64,000 nt of DNA from positions 207,082 through 271,081 of the forward strand of contig JAOBSW010000626.1 in assembly GCA_026214975.1 (NCBI GenBank). Reading direction: 5' to 3'. The notes under the pieces are model-generated. The model ran no database searches, was not told where the DNA came from, and saw only the letters and a program-made list of their open reading frames with translations. The position numbers and the translations under genes were made by a program. Shown here one piece after another: positions 11,511 through 22,201 of this stretch; the stretch's first letter is position 1; each line of letters starts with the position of its first letter. Origin of the DNA: Gentiana macrophylla. Taxonomy: Eukaryota; Streptophyta; Magnoliopsida; Gentianales; Gentianaceae.

Positions 11511-12089
11511 ACGAGGACACATCCTGAAAGAGCCGTAATTGATGAAATATCGTTTGTCGAAGCCATATATGAGGACGGAGGAGATGCCTATTATGAAGAT
11601 GCAATGGAGCTTACAGAGATAGGTGTTTTTGAAGTCATGGACATTGAGGATCCGCTGATCATGCGGACCATCTTCTAATTCATTTCAAGCCGTAGGCATT
11701 GACGAGTCATCTTCACTCGCCACACTGGGCCTGTTATTGAGTTAGAAGCATGGAGATGCCCAGAACAAACGATGATTTCAAAGAATCGAGTCGAGGAAGA
11801 CTTCATCCTGGTGAAGAAGAAGCTCGATGGGTAGTTGGGACGAGGTAGAGTTTTGGAGAGAAGCTACTCATTGGGAAGTAGATGATCGGGAAGAGTCTGG
11901 CGTAAGAGCTTAAAGATGAAGAGTTAAGAAAATGATCGATCACAAGAAAAAGGAAGCAAGTGTTGACCGGAGGATTCCGATGGATGATTTGATCCAAGAC
12001 TTTCGGGGTTGAGCCTCGGGAAGATGAGGTGTTCTCATCGTCAACCACTTCAAGCTCATAAGGAGAAAGGTGGCCCGTTAAAGTCTAGT

Positions 12090-13191
12090 ATTGAGCAACC
12101 ACCTATTGATTTAGAGCTCAAACCGCTCAAACACCTTAAGTATATCTTTCTTAAGGATGGAGATAAATTGCCTTTGATCATTTCTTCAAACTCGAATTAA
12201 GATCAAGAAGCACAACTGATAGAAGTGCTTAAGAAAAACATCCTCGCGTTCGGTTGGCAAGTGGGTGATATCCGAGGAATCAGCCCAGACATATGCATGC
12301 ATAAAATCCGAACGGAGGAAGGAGCTAAAAAGGTAAGACAACCTCAGCGAAGGCTGAATCCGCATATGCAAGAGGTTGTCAAAAAGGAGGTTATAAAGTG
12401 GCTCGACATGGGAATCATCTATGCAATCGCCGATAGCGAGTGGGTCAGCCCTACTCAAGTTGTGCCAAAGAAGGGCGGAATCACAAATAAAAGAATGAAA
12501 AAGGGAGGAAGTTGCCTTACGCCTCGTGGATCGCTCTGAGTCTCAGATCGACTATCGTAGACTGAATGAAGTCACTACAAAAGATCACTTCCCCTTACCC
12601 TTCATTGACCAACTAATTGAAAGACTGAGTGGTCACAAGTATTATTTTTTCTCGATGGATACTCGTTACTTCCAGATAGCCATCGACCCTAATGACCAAG
12701 AGAAGACCACGCGTTTACGTGTCCGTGCTGGTACTTTTGCTTTTCGTAGAATGCCATTCGGTCTATGCAATGCACCCGCGACTTTTCAACGGTGTATGTT
12801 GGCCATTTTTGATGGGCTTGTTGAGAAATGCATGGAAGTCTTCATGGATGACTTCTCAGTCTACGGCGATAGCTTTGATGAAATCTTAAGGAACCTAGAT
12901 ATGGTACTCCAACGTTGCGTTGAGAAGAATCTGGTGCTTAACTGGGAAAAATGCCATTTTCTAGTAGACGAAGGAATCGTTTTGGGACATAAGGTGTCCA
13001 ATGCTGGTATTCAAGTTGATAAGGCTAAGGTTGAAGCCATTGAAAAGATGACGTACCCAAAAACAGTGAAAGAGGTACGAGGTTTTCTAGGACATGTTGG
13101 CTTCTACCGGCGTTTCATTAGAGATTTTTCTACGATTGCCAAGCCTTTATCAAATCTTTTGAAAGAAGATGTCGATTTCTTGTTTCGATGA
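12090..13191 (+). pseudogene. Athila reverse transcriptase, broken
   Basis: RT copies the element RNA into DNA. An N-terminal linker (LELKPL...) is at 12110-12200. A second frame (12225-12539) carries QPQRRLNP and WVSPTQVVPKKGG. A third (12526-13191) carries KDHFPLPFID, MPFGLCNAPATFQRC and the catalytic FMDD at about 12841-12852, residues 106-109 of that frame. The connection-domain segment GFLGHVGFYRRFIRDFS follows. The catalytic Asp pair is intact, but the usual fingers/palm segment around the first catalytic Asp (near 12655-12672) is read in a shifted frame, because of an extra base and a nearby short deletion. It follows protease and precedes RNase H as in all gypsy elements. Confidence 0.88.
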
Positions 13192-13199
13192 AGTGCAAA

Positions 13200-13640
13200 G
13201 AAGCTTTCAATTGTCTCAAAGACAAGCTTATCGATGCCCTATTTTAGTAGCACCGTTGGACCAAGCCTTTCGAATTGATGTGCGATGCCTCTAATTACGC
13301 CAGTGGCGCAGCTTTGGGTCAAAGAGTTGATAAAAGGTTCAGCCCATCTATTATGCGAGTCGTACCTTGAACCCGGCTCAATGCAATTATACTACGACTG
13401 AGAAGGAATTCTTAGCTGTTGTTTTTGCCATTGACAAGTTTAGAAGTTATCTTCTAGGGTCTCAAGTGATTGTATGGACAGATCATGCAGCTCTATGCTA
13501 CCTTATGGACAAAGCAGATGCAAAACCAAGGTTACTTCGATGGATTTTAATTTTACAAGAGTTTGACCTTGTGATTAAAGATAAGAAAGGTAGTGAGAAT
13601 ATTGTGGCTGATCATTTATCTCGCTTAGTAAATGAGGGTG
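13200..13640 (+). pseudogene. Athila RNase H domain, broken start
   Basis: RNase H degrades the RNA strand of the RNA:DNA hybrid. The N-terminal part (13200-13340) is scattered over frames. The rest is open from 13367 and contains [26 protein letters not shown] and VADHLSRL, the standard gypsy RNase H landmarks. It runs directly into the integrase linker. The TEKE segment supplies an expected metal-binding Glu; the first catalytic Asp region lies in the broken part. Confidence 0.82.
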
Positions 13641-14990
13641 CAGAGAATCACAATGATATAGGCATTGATTTTCCGACTGAGCAATTGATGAAGCTTGAAA
13701 CGGTTAGGCCGTGGTATGCTGACTACGTCAACTATTTAGCGAGTGGTCATTTAGAGGATATGACGTATCAGGAGAAGAAAAAGTTCTTTTCTGATCTTAA
13801 ATATCTCGTATGGGAAGATCCTTATTTGTTCAGAGTCTGTAAAGACGGGTTGCTTCGACGGTGTGTTCCTGAGCATGATCAGTGGGATATCTTAGAACAA
13901 TGCCATAAGCGGTCCTACCGGAGGTCACTATGGAACACCAAAGACGGTTGCAAAGATCCTTCAAGCTGGATTCTCCGCCGACTCTGTTTAAAGATGCGAA
14001 GCCTTTTGTAAAGGTTGTGATAGGTGCCGAGAACTGGACGGCAGAGTAGTAGGATGGAAATGCCACTTAAGCCCATTCTTGAATGCGAAGTTTTCGATGT
14101 ATGGGGCATAGATTTTATGGGACCCTTTCCATCTTCATGTGGTAATAAGTATATCCTCGTCTGTGTGGATTATGTTTCAAAGTGGGTCGAGGCCATAGCT
14201 ACTCAAACTAATGATCACAAGGTTGTAAAGAAATTCTTGCAAAGAATATCTTTACTAGATTCGGTCGTCCGAGAGCACTTATTAGTGACGAAGGTACTCA
14301 TTTTTGCAATGCGCCGCTTGACAAGATCTTGAGAAGTATGGTGTCAAACATAAGATTGGTACACCATATCATCCCAGCACCAATGGCCAAGTCAAGGTAA
14401 GCAACAGAGCTTGAAAAGAATTTTAGAAGACCGTGAACAATAATCGATCTAATTGGAGTCTTAAGTTGGATGACGACATTGTGGGCTTATCGTGATCGCA
14501 TTTAAAACCCGATGGGCACGTCACCCTTCCAAATGGTCTATGGCAAAGCTTGTCATTTACCTGTCGAACTTGAACACGAGCTTTTCGGGCAATTAAATTC
14601 TTAAATTTTGATAGCCAACTCGTGGGGGAGAAAAGGTTGTTACAGCTTGAACGAGCTCGGCAATTCGGACTCTGCGTGCATACGAGAATGCTAAGCTTAG
14701 CAAGGAAAGAACGAAGATGCTCCATGACGCTAAGATCAAGGACCGAGAATTCAAAGTTGGTGAAATGGCTTTACTCTATAATACTAGACTTCACCTGTTT
14801 CCGGGTAAACTCAAGTCTAGGTGGTCTGGTCCATTTGAGATTCTCGAGGTTCATCCAAGTGGAGTAATTACTTTGAACGGGTATGGTAATCAAGCTTTTA
14901 AAGTGAATGGCCATCGACTTAAGAAATATTTTGGGCAACCAAAGGAAAAGCCTGAGATTCTTTATTTCCAAAGAAGAGATGAAATCTGAG
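13640..14990 (+). pseudogene. Athila integrase, broken and with altered catalytic Glu
   Basis: Integrase inserts the DNA copy. The zinc-binding N-terminal region (RRCVPE...EQCHKRS) is in the frame ending at 14011. The core resumes at 14024 with [10 protein letters not shown] (first Asp codon 14111-14113) and ISDEGTHF (second Asp 14287-14289, shifted frame). The third acidic residue, expected in GQVE, is Lys (AAG at 14394-14396). The C-terminal FPGKLKSRWSGPF segment is at about 14799-14837 in the frame 14717-14989. Several frameshifts plus the Glu-to-Lys change mean no active enzyme. Confidence 0.85.
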
Positions 14991-15693
14991 ATGTCCCCGA
15001 TTTGTGAAGAGATTCCATCTTATTTCTTTGAGTCGATGATGATGACGTTCCTATATCCACCCGTAAGGTACCTTCTGTTGAGACTTCTGATCATACCACT
15101 ATGTCTATGCCTATCATCCGCAAGAACAAGAAGAAGAGAGTCAGTGTAGTTTGGAGAGAAAAGTTTAATGAACTTATTGCACACTTGACTTGTTGTTGTG
15201 GTGAAAATCATTTCCCCAAGATTTCCCGATTCCGATCATCGAGGTGGCGGCGATTAAACCAAAGTGGCCCGATCCGGGTTGATCTTTTGGAATCTGTGTC
15301 AAGCTATTGACATTAAAAGAGTGCTCCTAGGAGGCAACCTAGTTTTCTTTGTTTGTTTTTTTTTTCTTAGGTTGTTTTATTGTTTTAGAAATAATACTTT
15401 AGTTGATTTTGTGTTGATGGTTATTCCTCCTACATTCATTGTGAGTGTTTTGTGTTATGTGTTGCTCATATACCCCCGTGTACCCGAGATTATATGGTAT
15501 GTCGAGTGTTATGAGATACTTTTGAGTGAGTTTTCGAGTTATTATCTTGCCCGGTGTTGTCTATTCGAGTTGTAAAGTGGTACATTCATCCTCCGGCCTG
15601 ACCTCTGCCAACTTTCATCCAACAACCACCGTTGAAACCAGCTAAGTTTTATTTTCTTTTATATTTGCACATTACGAGGACATACTGTGATTT

Positions 15694-15711
15694 AAGTGTG
15701 GGGGGGGGGGG
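15694..15711 (+). other. Extra polypurine-tract-like G run
   Basis: AAGTGTG followed by a G run (12 G at 15700-15711) has the same lead-in as the terminal tract AAGTGTGGGGGTG at 16668-16680, but lies about 0.97 kb before it. Confidence 0.6.
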
Positions 15712-16136
15712 TAAAATTGGGTATGTTTTTATGCTATATCTTTGAAATATGAGTGAATGTTAAATTTCATGAATTTAAAATTTTTGTGAGTCTCGAGCAT
15801 ATAATTGGGACTAGATGCTTGCTAGTTGTAGTTTTCTAACGATGATAGTATGTGACTTAGTGAGATAATTATAGCATGTTTTACTTTTATGGAGATAGTT
15901 TCGTTTTTTCACTCACGAAAGCCTTTGATTTTGAAGCATGACTTTTGAATTATATCCTTTCATTATTTTTAATGATTTATCTTAGGAAGGTCAGTATAGT
16001 TACACCTAAGTTAGACCGTGTACTGTGAATATCATAAAGTTTGAATGTGATAGGTGAGATGTAACTTATGACTTTGAAAAGTGAATGAATAAAGTGAGTG
16101 AGCAATTATTAATAAATACGTTTGTCGGAAGCTGGT

Positions 16137-16290
16137 TTATGATTTGAGTGCGGTAGGGTATACCTCGTATGTCCTATTCCACTATGATGACCAATAGCTC
16201 ACGACAGTCAGTTTATAGCTACCTTATGATTTGAGTAAGGTAGGGTGTTATCACGAAACATCCTATTCTACTATGATGGGTAAGAGCTCA
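16137..16290 (+). repeat. Two-copy tandem repeat, ~87 bp period
   Basis: TTATGATTTGAGT..GGTAGGGT at 16138 recurs at 16224, each followed by TCCTATTC(C/T)ACTATGATG and ending at AGCTCA (16201, 16290). Confidence 0.7.
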
Positions 16291-16667
16291 TTCTGATATG
16301 CGTCAAATTTGAAAATTTTGAAAAATGATGAGTAAAAATAAAGTAAAGTCTTTGTTATCATGGATCTTATACCAGAGAACCGCATGATATCTGTTGTAGG
16401 ATTATCCTACCGAGTGCGTGGGAAGGCTTGAGTGGAGCTATTACTGTCTGTACCTAGGATAGTCATTGGAATTTTTGAAAGGATATTTCTTTGAAAGGCT
16501 TGTTAGATTGAGAATGGCTTGTCACACATACACTGAATCTATCTCTGTGAAGGTATTGTTTGCTATAGTTGTTGTATCTTTTGTTACGTGAGTTAGAGAT
16601 CTATGTGGATTATTTATAAAGTTGAGCTATAGTTTTGATTGTTTTGTCCGAGGACGTACAAAAAGTT

Positions 16668-16680
16668 AAGTGTGGGGGTG
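16668..16680 (+). other. Polypurine tract of Athila
   Basis: AAGTGTGGGGGTG sits 1 base before the 3' LTR start (TGTTAAGG at 16682). It is the expected plus-strand primer. Confidence 0.85.
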
Positions 16681-17021
16681 TTGTTAAGGCCATATTTATA
16701 TGATTATTAAGGGTTTATTTCATTATTATTTTCCCCGCATTTGCGTAATTTACATGAGAATTAAGGGTTTAAGTGTAATTATTTAATAAGGATGATTTTA
16801 AGAGGGTTGTATGCAAAATTGATGATTTTAAGTGTTGATTTAATGGAATTATTATTATTTGAGTTTTATTACATTTTTTTGCATTGTTTATTTATCATGT
16901 AGGAGTTAATTTTCGTGCATATAATGAGGATAAAGGAAGCTCAAGTCGAATTATAAGAGATAGAGTTGGAATTGGTTTGAAGAAATTGGATAAAGATGAA
17001 GAGATCCGATCCTCGCTAGAT

Positions 17022-17195
17022 TCGAACGGGCGCTCATCGATCTTGAACGAAGGCCCGTAGTGAATCAAGCGCCCATGCGGCGTCCAGAATCGTATTTTAC
17101 ATTCAGAGAGTTCAGACGGAGGATGAACGAGCGTTTACTCAGCGTCCAGGCATTCTGGACGGGCGTCCACAAGACCAGACGAGCGTCCGTTGCCG
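17022..17195. repeat. GC motif cluster in Athila 3' LTR (upstream)
   Basis: The units are GAACGGGCGCTC, GAACGAAGGCCCG, GAACGAGCGTTT, GGACGGGCGTCCA and GACGAGCGTCCG. Compare 7070-7255. Confidence 0.65.
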
Positions 17196-17947
17196 ACTTA
17201 ACCCTAACCGACTCAAAACTCTATATATAGCAGCAGCCTCTTAACCCTAAGGGATACCACATAATTGAGATCGCAATTTTACACCAAAAAGCTGCGGCCA
17301 GAACCCTAATTCCATAGAGATGAACTTCTCCAACCCAACAATCATCTTCAACATGATTGTTGGCTAAAAGCCTTGCAGTGAGTCGACGGAGGAAGCCCAT
17401 CATCAACACAAACCAACTAGAGAGTTCGATGCTTTATGTTAGTGAGTTTAATTTATAGTTTTTCATCACTTTGGATGCTGTTTTGTATTGATCATGTTTT
17501 GTTAGAATTAACGATTTGATGAAACGATTTATCTAAATCTATATGCTTGGATCTATGTATGAAAATATATTGGTTTAAGTTTTATTTCGTTCAAGTGATG
17601 CAATTATTCGTGTTGTAAGAGATTATGCATGATTAGTTGAGTAAGAGTTTGGAAACGATCTCGTGATTTCGTGTTGATTGCATGTTTAGTTTGTTTGAAA
17701 AGATGAACGAAACCCTAGAATTTGATTGAAGATATTTAATTGAATTCGTGAAAAATCACTACTAAAAACTACATCTTTAGATCACCATCTAGTTGGGGGT
17801 TGTTGGTTGATGGGTGGATTCGTTGCCTCGCTGTGTTTTCCTTTAATTGGTTTAATCGAATCGTTTAGATAAGTTTAGTTTAAGTTCTAGTTTTTAAACC
17901 TTTAAAATTCCTGCAACTTTTCTGCAATTTTCTGTTCTGATCGTAGT

Positions 17948-18035
17948 CAGACGCTCGTCCGCAATAGCGAACGCCCGTCCGTTAGCTTTAGTTTCCAGAC
18001 GCTCGTTCACTTTAGTGAACGCTCGTCCATCCTTC
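17948..18035. repeat. GC motif cluster in Athila 3' LTR (downstream)
   Basis: Four regular units with GACGCTCGTCC-type sequence at about 17949, 17970, 17997 and 18020. They are more regular than the 5' LTR counterpart. Confidence 0.65.
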
Positions 18036-18272
18036 TGTTTTCTTATTTTTCAGCTTGTTTTTATTTCCTGTTTTAGTTTTAATTCTTAGGTTTAGGTTTT
18101 AGTTAGTTTCAGCTTTAGTTTAGATAGATAATTGTGACATAATTGATATAGATTTATATTTGAATCCGATAAACATTCCACTCCCTTAGGACGACCCGTA
18201 AACACCCTATACTACGATCCTTATACTTGGGGTGTTTCGGTTATAAATTGTAAAACTCGTTTTTACCGAACA

Positions 18273-19031
18273 TTGGACTAGATAATTAAATACACGGAAA
18301 AGACATTTTTCGTGGACTCGGCCCAAATTGGTGTGTTGACCTTTTGACATAATTGGTCAAATATGATAATATGCGTGTAACTCATTTTGGGTTTACATAT
18401 GATGCATTTTTGTGTTGTTATTTAATTATTGGGAAATTAGTTTTCTTGGATAATTATTTGACATGTGATTTATCTTTTATTTGTTAAATGATAATTCATG
18501 AAATATTAGATAATAATATGATTTATTCTAATTTGTTTGGGATAATCATTTTATTTGTCTTTTATTTGGAATAAAGGATTAATGTGATAATTATCTCTTA
18601 ATTATTAAATCCTTGGAGGTTAAGTTTTACTCTCCTATATAAAGAGAGTTCTCCCAAGCCTTTTGACACAACATACGAACACGCCATTAGTGTAAGAATA
18701 TAGCTTGGAATTTTCGGCTATAGTTCTTTGGGTTTGAGTTGGAATAATCTTCGGGATTATTCCGGTAGCATATCAAGGAGGTCCGGAAAGGGAAACACCA
18801 TCCACCTGGTGTTGCTGGGAGACACACGTTGGAAGGCTGTGGCTTCTCAATCACGTGTTCTTGGAGACCTTTTGTTCTTGGAGTTAAGCACCATAAAAAG
18901 GTAGGCTCCTAAATCCCCTTGTAGGATTAGATCTTTTATTTATGTATTTTGTTTCGTTTAGATCTAGATCCGATACTTCCGCTGCGTAATCGGGTCGATC
19001 CATGATTGATCCGACGATATTACATCTAACA
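18273..19031 (+). repeat. Family-A LTR fragment, right part
   Basis: It continues the LTR split by Athila. A TATA-like TATATAAA is at 18636-18643. The end GATATTACATCTAACA closes at 19031 and matches the reverse complement of the start of the solo LTR at 42612. The primer site expected after a 5' LTR is not present (GCGGAGGTT follows), so it behaves as a truncated solo LTR. Confidence 0.78.
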
Positions 19032-19041
19032 GCGGAGGTTA

Positions 19042-19428
19042 TTGAATATGGTTTATGAAGCACCTAATGTGAGTCCTGCTATTGTTAAACATGATTTGTT
19101 CTCACTGTTTTCATTGAGGGTGTCTTATTTCAAAGCAAGAATTGGTGTGTGGAAATCCAAATCAGTTGTGTTTGGTGATGTGCGTGATTCCTTTAAGAGA
19201 TTGCCTTCATATGTTCAATGCCTCTTAGATTCAAATCAATGTTCTCGTATTGTTTTGGATATGGATGATGCATCATGTCGGTTTAAATGATTGTTTGTTG
19301 CTATTGCGTTGAGTGCATACGTGATTTCAACTCTTGCCGGTCACTTTTTTTGGATGGAGCATATTTGAAACGTCAATTTAGGGGTCATTTATTGGATGCT
19401 ACTGGGAAGGATGGTAACCAAGGTAATG
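19042..19428 (+). pseudogene. MULE (Mutator-like) transposase fragment
   Basis: The translated text 19042-19290 has the VSYFKA..GVW, LPSYVQ, RFK pattern found just before the catalytic domain of plant MULE transposases. In another frame, about 19335-19425, it continues with FLDGAYLKRQFRGHLL and DATGKDGNQG, which is the first catalytic Asp region of the DDE domain. A stop (TGA at about 19288) and a frame change break it. It ends at AAGGTAATGTG, which looks like a 5' splice site, followed by a GTAACAGT-rich stretch. The N-terminus and the other catalytic residues are absent. A zinc knuckle beyond the C nest (56588-56629) could be the other end of the same gene. Confidence 0.72.
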
Positions 19429-19473
19429 TGTTTTAACTTGTTTTAATATTTTTGATTATGAGTTCATGTTAGA

Positions 19474-19555
19474 GTAACGGTAACAGTAACAGTAAAATTG
19501 TAGTAACAGTACTAACAGTAACAGTATCAATATCAGTATCATGAAGGCTAACAGT
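19474..19555 (+). repeat. GTAACA/GTAACAGT simple repeat
   Basis: Degenerate GTAACAGT units occur just left of the truncated LTR of element C, in what may be a MULE intron. Confidence 0.7.
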
Positions 19556-19569
19556 GACATTATTTTGTT

Positions 19570-21174
19570 GTAGAGACACTTGGACTGTATGGACGTGTAT
19601 TAGAGAATGCGTACATTAGATTGACCCACTTACACTGTTAATTGTCGCACTATGTGGCGGTTGTGTAATTCTCTGTAGGACCGGAGTCTACATGGAATCA
19701 CGGTGTGGATTGTCATGCTTTGACACTATTGAGGTTTCCCTAGCCATGGGGCGATCATGCGGTAGTGATTGAGTGTGATACTGAAGCATGCAGAGTATGC
19801 GTGTTTATTCGTCCGGAAATCATGTACCCTAATAGTAGGGTTGAATATCCGAAAGGGCCTTCTTATAAGAAATGTCTTACTCTCGTGAATCTTTGCAAAG
19901 TGGAAGTAAATGATTACTTCTAGAGAGCATGATATCCGTATTATAAGATACGCTCTTTGATGCTTGACACTACGCACGCACGACCGTATGAGAATTGTAC
20001 AGCGATAGGATTCTATTTACAAGGTAACTGTTTCACATGAAAGGTTGTAGTCATTGAATTTGACTTTTCCGATGATTGGGGGTCACGGTGTGTTATTAGA
20101 CGCTATCCCGTGATTGTTAGGTATGAAGGACATTTTCATAATTTGCACTTTGTGTCTATGGCCAACATATTCGAAGCCTATCGGATCACACACATCTAGC
20201 CATATTAAAATGCGGTTATAGCGATAACCAAACAAGGAAAGTTTTATCTCGACTATAAAGTGTTATAGTGATAAATTAATATAGTGGTATTTATTTATAA
20301 TGAATAAATACAATACAAGATATTAATTATGTCGATTAATTAAGTATGTGTATTATGATACACATAATTTCGAATATATATATATATATATATATATGAT
20401 ATACATGTAATTTTGTGAATTAATTAATCATAGTATTATATTAATTAAATAATATTTCGGATACCAAAATATTGGTATATGGGGTACCACTTTCTATGAA
20501 TATGAGATGAACTTGGATTGTGCAATTTAATTAATAAGATTACCATAGTATTAATATTGGATATTGATTGATTTTTGAAAAATATATTTATGGTAATATG
20601 ATAAAGCTATATTCAATAGATGATATTATCAATATGTATCTTGGAAATATTTAATATAAGATATTAAATATTAAATGAGATAAATCATTCAAAGGTATTT
20701 TCCTTATTTTTTCAGGAAAATGTTTTCTTTCTCCTCAATCTACTAGGAAGCTAATCCCAATCAGATTGGGAGACACGAGGGGCTCCCCAAGACCTATATA
20801 GGAAAGGGGTTGGCTAGTTCTTTTAGATCATCACAATTCCAAGAGACTAATAGTTTCTTGTGAAAAATAGAGAGCTTCTTGGAGAGAGAGATTTGAGAGA
20901 GAGAAAAAAGGTTGGTCTAGCAACCGAGTTTTTCTGGTAGCAATCCGTGATGGGATTCCGGCGGGCTGTTCTTGTGGATCACCGGTAGAGGCCGAACACT
21001 TGGGCGGCCCCATGCATCACAATTCTCCGTAGACGGTCAAAGCGTCGATATTTTAGATCAAGCAAGGTAACCACCGTCTACTAACTTGTTATGTTCGTTG
21101 CTTAAACAAAGTCGATCCTAATAAAAGTAAAAAAAATTTAAATTCCACTGCGTTCCCGCGTAGATTTCTTAACA
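19570..21174 (+). repeat. 5' LTR of element C, 5'-truncated
   Basis: It matches 54187-55842 from GTAGAGACACTTGG onward and ends TTCTTAACA. A TATA-like CTATATAGG is near 20790-20800. The first ~360 bp seen in the right LTR are missing; a microsatellite-rich, intron-like sequence adjoins instead. Confidence 0.85.
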
Positions 21175-21175
21175 G

Positions 21176-21187
21176 TGGTATCAGAGC
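21176..21187 (+). other. Primer binding site of element C
   Basis: TGGTATCAGAGC lies one base after the LTR end; exact tRNA-iMet type. Confidence 0.9.
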
Positions 21188-21659
21188 GAGCTTCGAGCTT
21201 AAGCAAGAAGCATGATTATTTTGCGTAGTTAATTTTATCGTTTAAATCATGAAATTAAAAGATGAAAGATTTTTGATTTGCAAAACGATACACGAAAGAA
21301 AAAAAACAAGTCGGCTTTTGGTGTGCTCGGCCGATCGGCAGCGGCACCCCCATCGTAAATTGCGGCGGCGGCGGCGGCTTCCCGGGCGGTCGGCGCGCTG
21401 GTGGGTTATTTTTCTGGTGGGTCTCAAAATTTTGTGTTGTGTATTTTGTGATTCAATATGGTTCATAGTTGTGATTGATATCTCTTTGTTTAGTTGATGT
21501 CATGTGGATAACCAATGGTTCAAATAGTTTGGACAATTGGGATGCCACGTGGCATTATTTAGTAAATATGATTTGCCTTTAAATAATCTAGACATTCCAA
21601 ATTTTGTTTCAAAGATATGGGGATAGTAACCTAAAAACAAATGATGACCAAGGTACCCT
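21188..21659. other. Leader of C up to remnant D
   Basis: Non-coding. It contains a GC-rich GGCGGCGGCGG run at about 21362-21380. The junction between C leader and the minus-strand D remnant is not marked by an LTR and is unresolved within about 21480-21660. Confidence 0.4.
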
Positions 21660-22196
21660 TCACACTTTGGGTCCTTCAATTGTTAGAATTTGACTTCAAA
21701 GAATCTTGAACCCATACTTTCGCCCCTTGGTTTATGCTCAGATTCTTAGTCCAAGTGGACCGAGTTGAATGGTCACAATGGACGTGGGATTCAATTGTAT
21801 GTGGTCGATGTATTCGTAGAAGTTGATCTTGCCAAAACAACAAATTGGCTAAGTAATGATCAACTTGGAGTTGTTTGTAGGTGTAATCGGGTGCTTGGTG
21901 TATGCGGGGGTCATAATATGCAAGTGTATAGAAACTAGGTGCAGTATAGTGAATCTGATGGTATTGATTCTGTTGTGCATAGCTCCTTGAACCTATACGA
22001 TCATCCATATATGCATGGTTTTATGTAGACGCGCGAACGCTTTGAAGTGTGTGAATGTGTATGTGAGGCGTTCTTGCATGGAGTGGGTGCTTTATGTGGT
22101 GCAAGTGTAGCACGCTCTAAAACAAAATGCCTTGGTTCTCAGACAGTCTTTGAAGTAGAGGGTTCAGTTGACGTTCTCGAGTTCACAAGGGAACTA
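21660..22196 (-). pseudogene. gag: SIRE-type gag remnant D, downstream part
   Basis: A minus-strand frame at 22008-21676 (110 residues, rich in Tyr, His and Gln) is followed by a KVWV segment, like the position before the protease in element E (WVPK). It joins across the B insertion with the coding text at 32881-34190, because both B flanks carry TCAAC and the coding direction is the same. Stops occur upstream and downstream of this frame. Protease and pol of D are missing. The link to gag is inferred from order and orientation; the 110-residue stretch itself has no diagnostic motif. Confidence 0.45.
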
Positions 22197-22201
22197 TCAA
22201 C

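Larger units (their letters stand above)
15310..16667 (+). other. Athila 3' non-coding region, no env-like ORF
   Basis: Between integrase and the polypurine tract there is no sustained ORF. It holds a G-tract that copies the polypurine tract pattern (15694-15711) and an 87-bp-period repeat (16137-16290). Athila elements often carry an env-like ORF here; this copy has none visible. Confidence 0.6.
6735..18272 (+). mobile_element. Full-length Athila-type Ty3/gypsy retrotransposon (11.5 kb)
   Basis: It has two LTRs of about 1.6 kb (6735-8331, 16682-18272) and TTGGA duplications at 6730-6734 and 18273-18277. A tRNA-Asp-type primer site lies at 8338-8353 and a polypurine tract at 16668-16680. Gag-protease-RT-RNaseH-integrase follow in gypsy order. 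RT, RNase H and integrase text closely resembles the plant Athila lineage. All frames are interrupted by indels and stops. No env-like ORF is seen in the 1.4 kb between integrase and 3' LTR. The interior is ~8.35 kb. The two LTRs are near-identical outside the GC motif clusters, so the insertion is relatively recent despite the broken frames. Confidence 0.93.
16682..18272 (+). repeat. Athila 3' LTR
   Basis: It starts TGTTAAGGCC and ends ACCGAACA, followed by the target duplication TTGGA. A TATA motif lies at 17222-17229. Stretches 16686-16990 and 17238-17930 are almost identical to the 5' LTR. Differences pile up in the GC motif clusters at 17022-17195 and 17948-18035. Confidence 0.93.

Noticed and set aside
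14423..14725. 100-residue minus-strand ORF
   Set aside because: It is the complement of the Athila integrase coding region.
21249..21497. ORF and GCGGCGGCGG run resembling a CpG island or gene start
   Set aside because: It sits in the leader right after the primer site of element C; low-complexity repeats give the Arg-rich frame.
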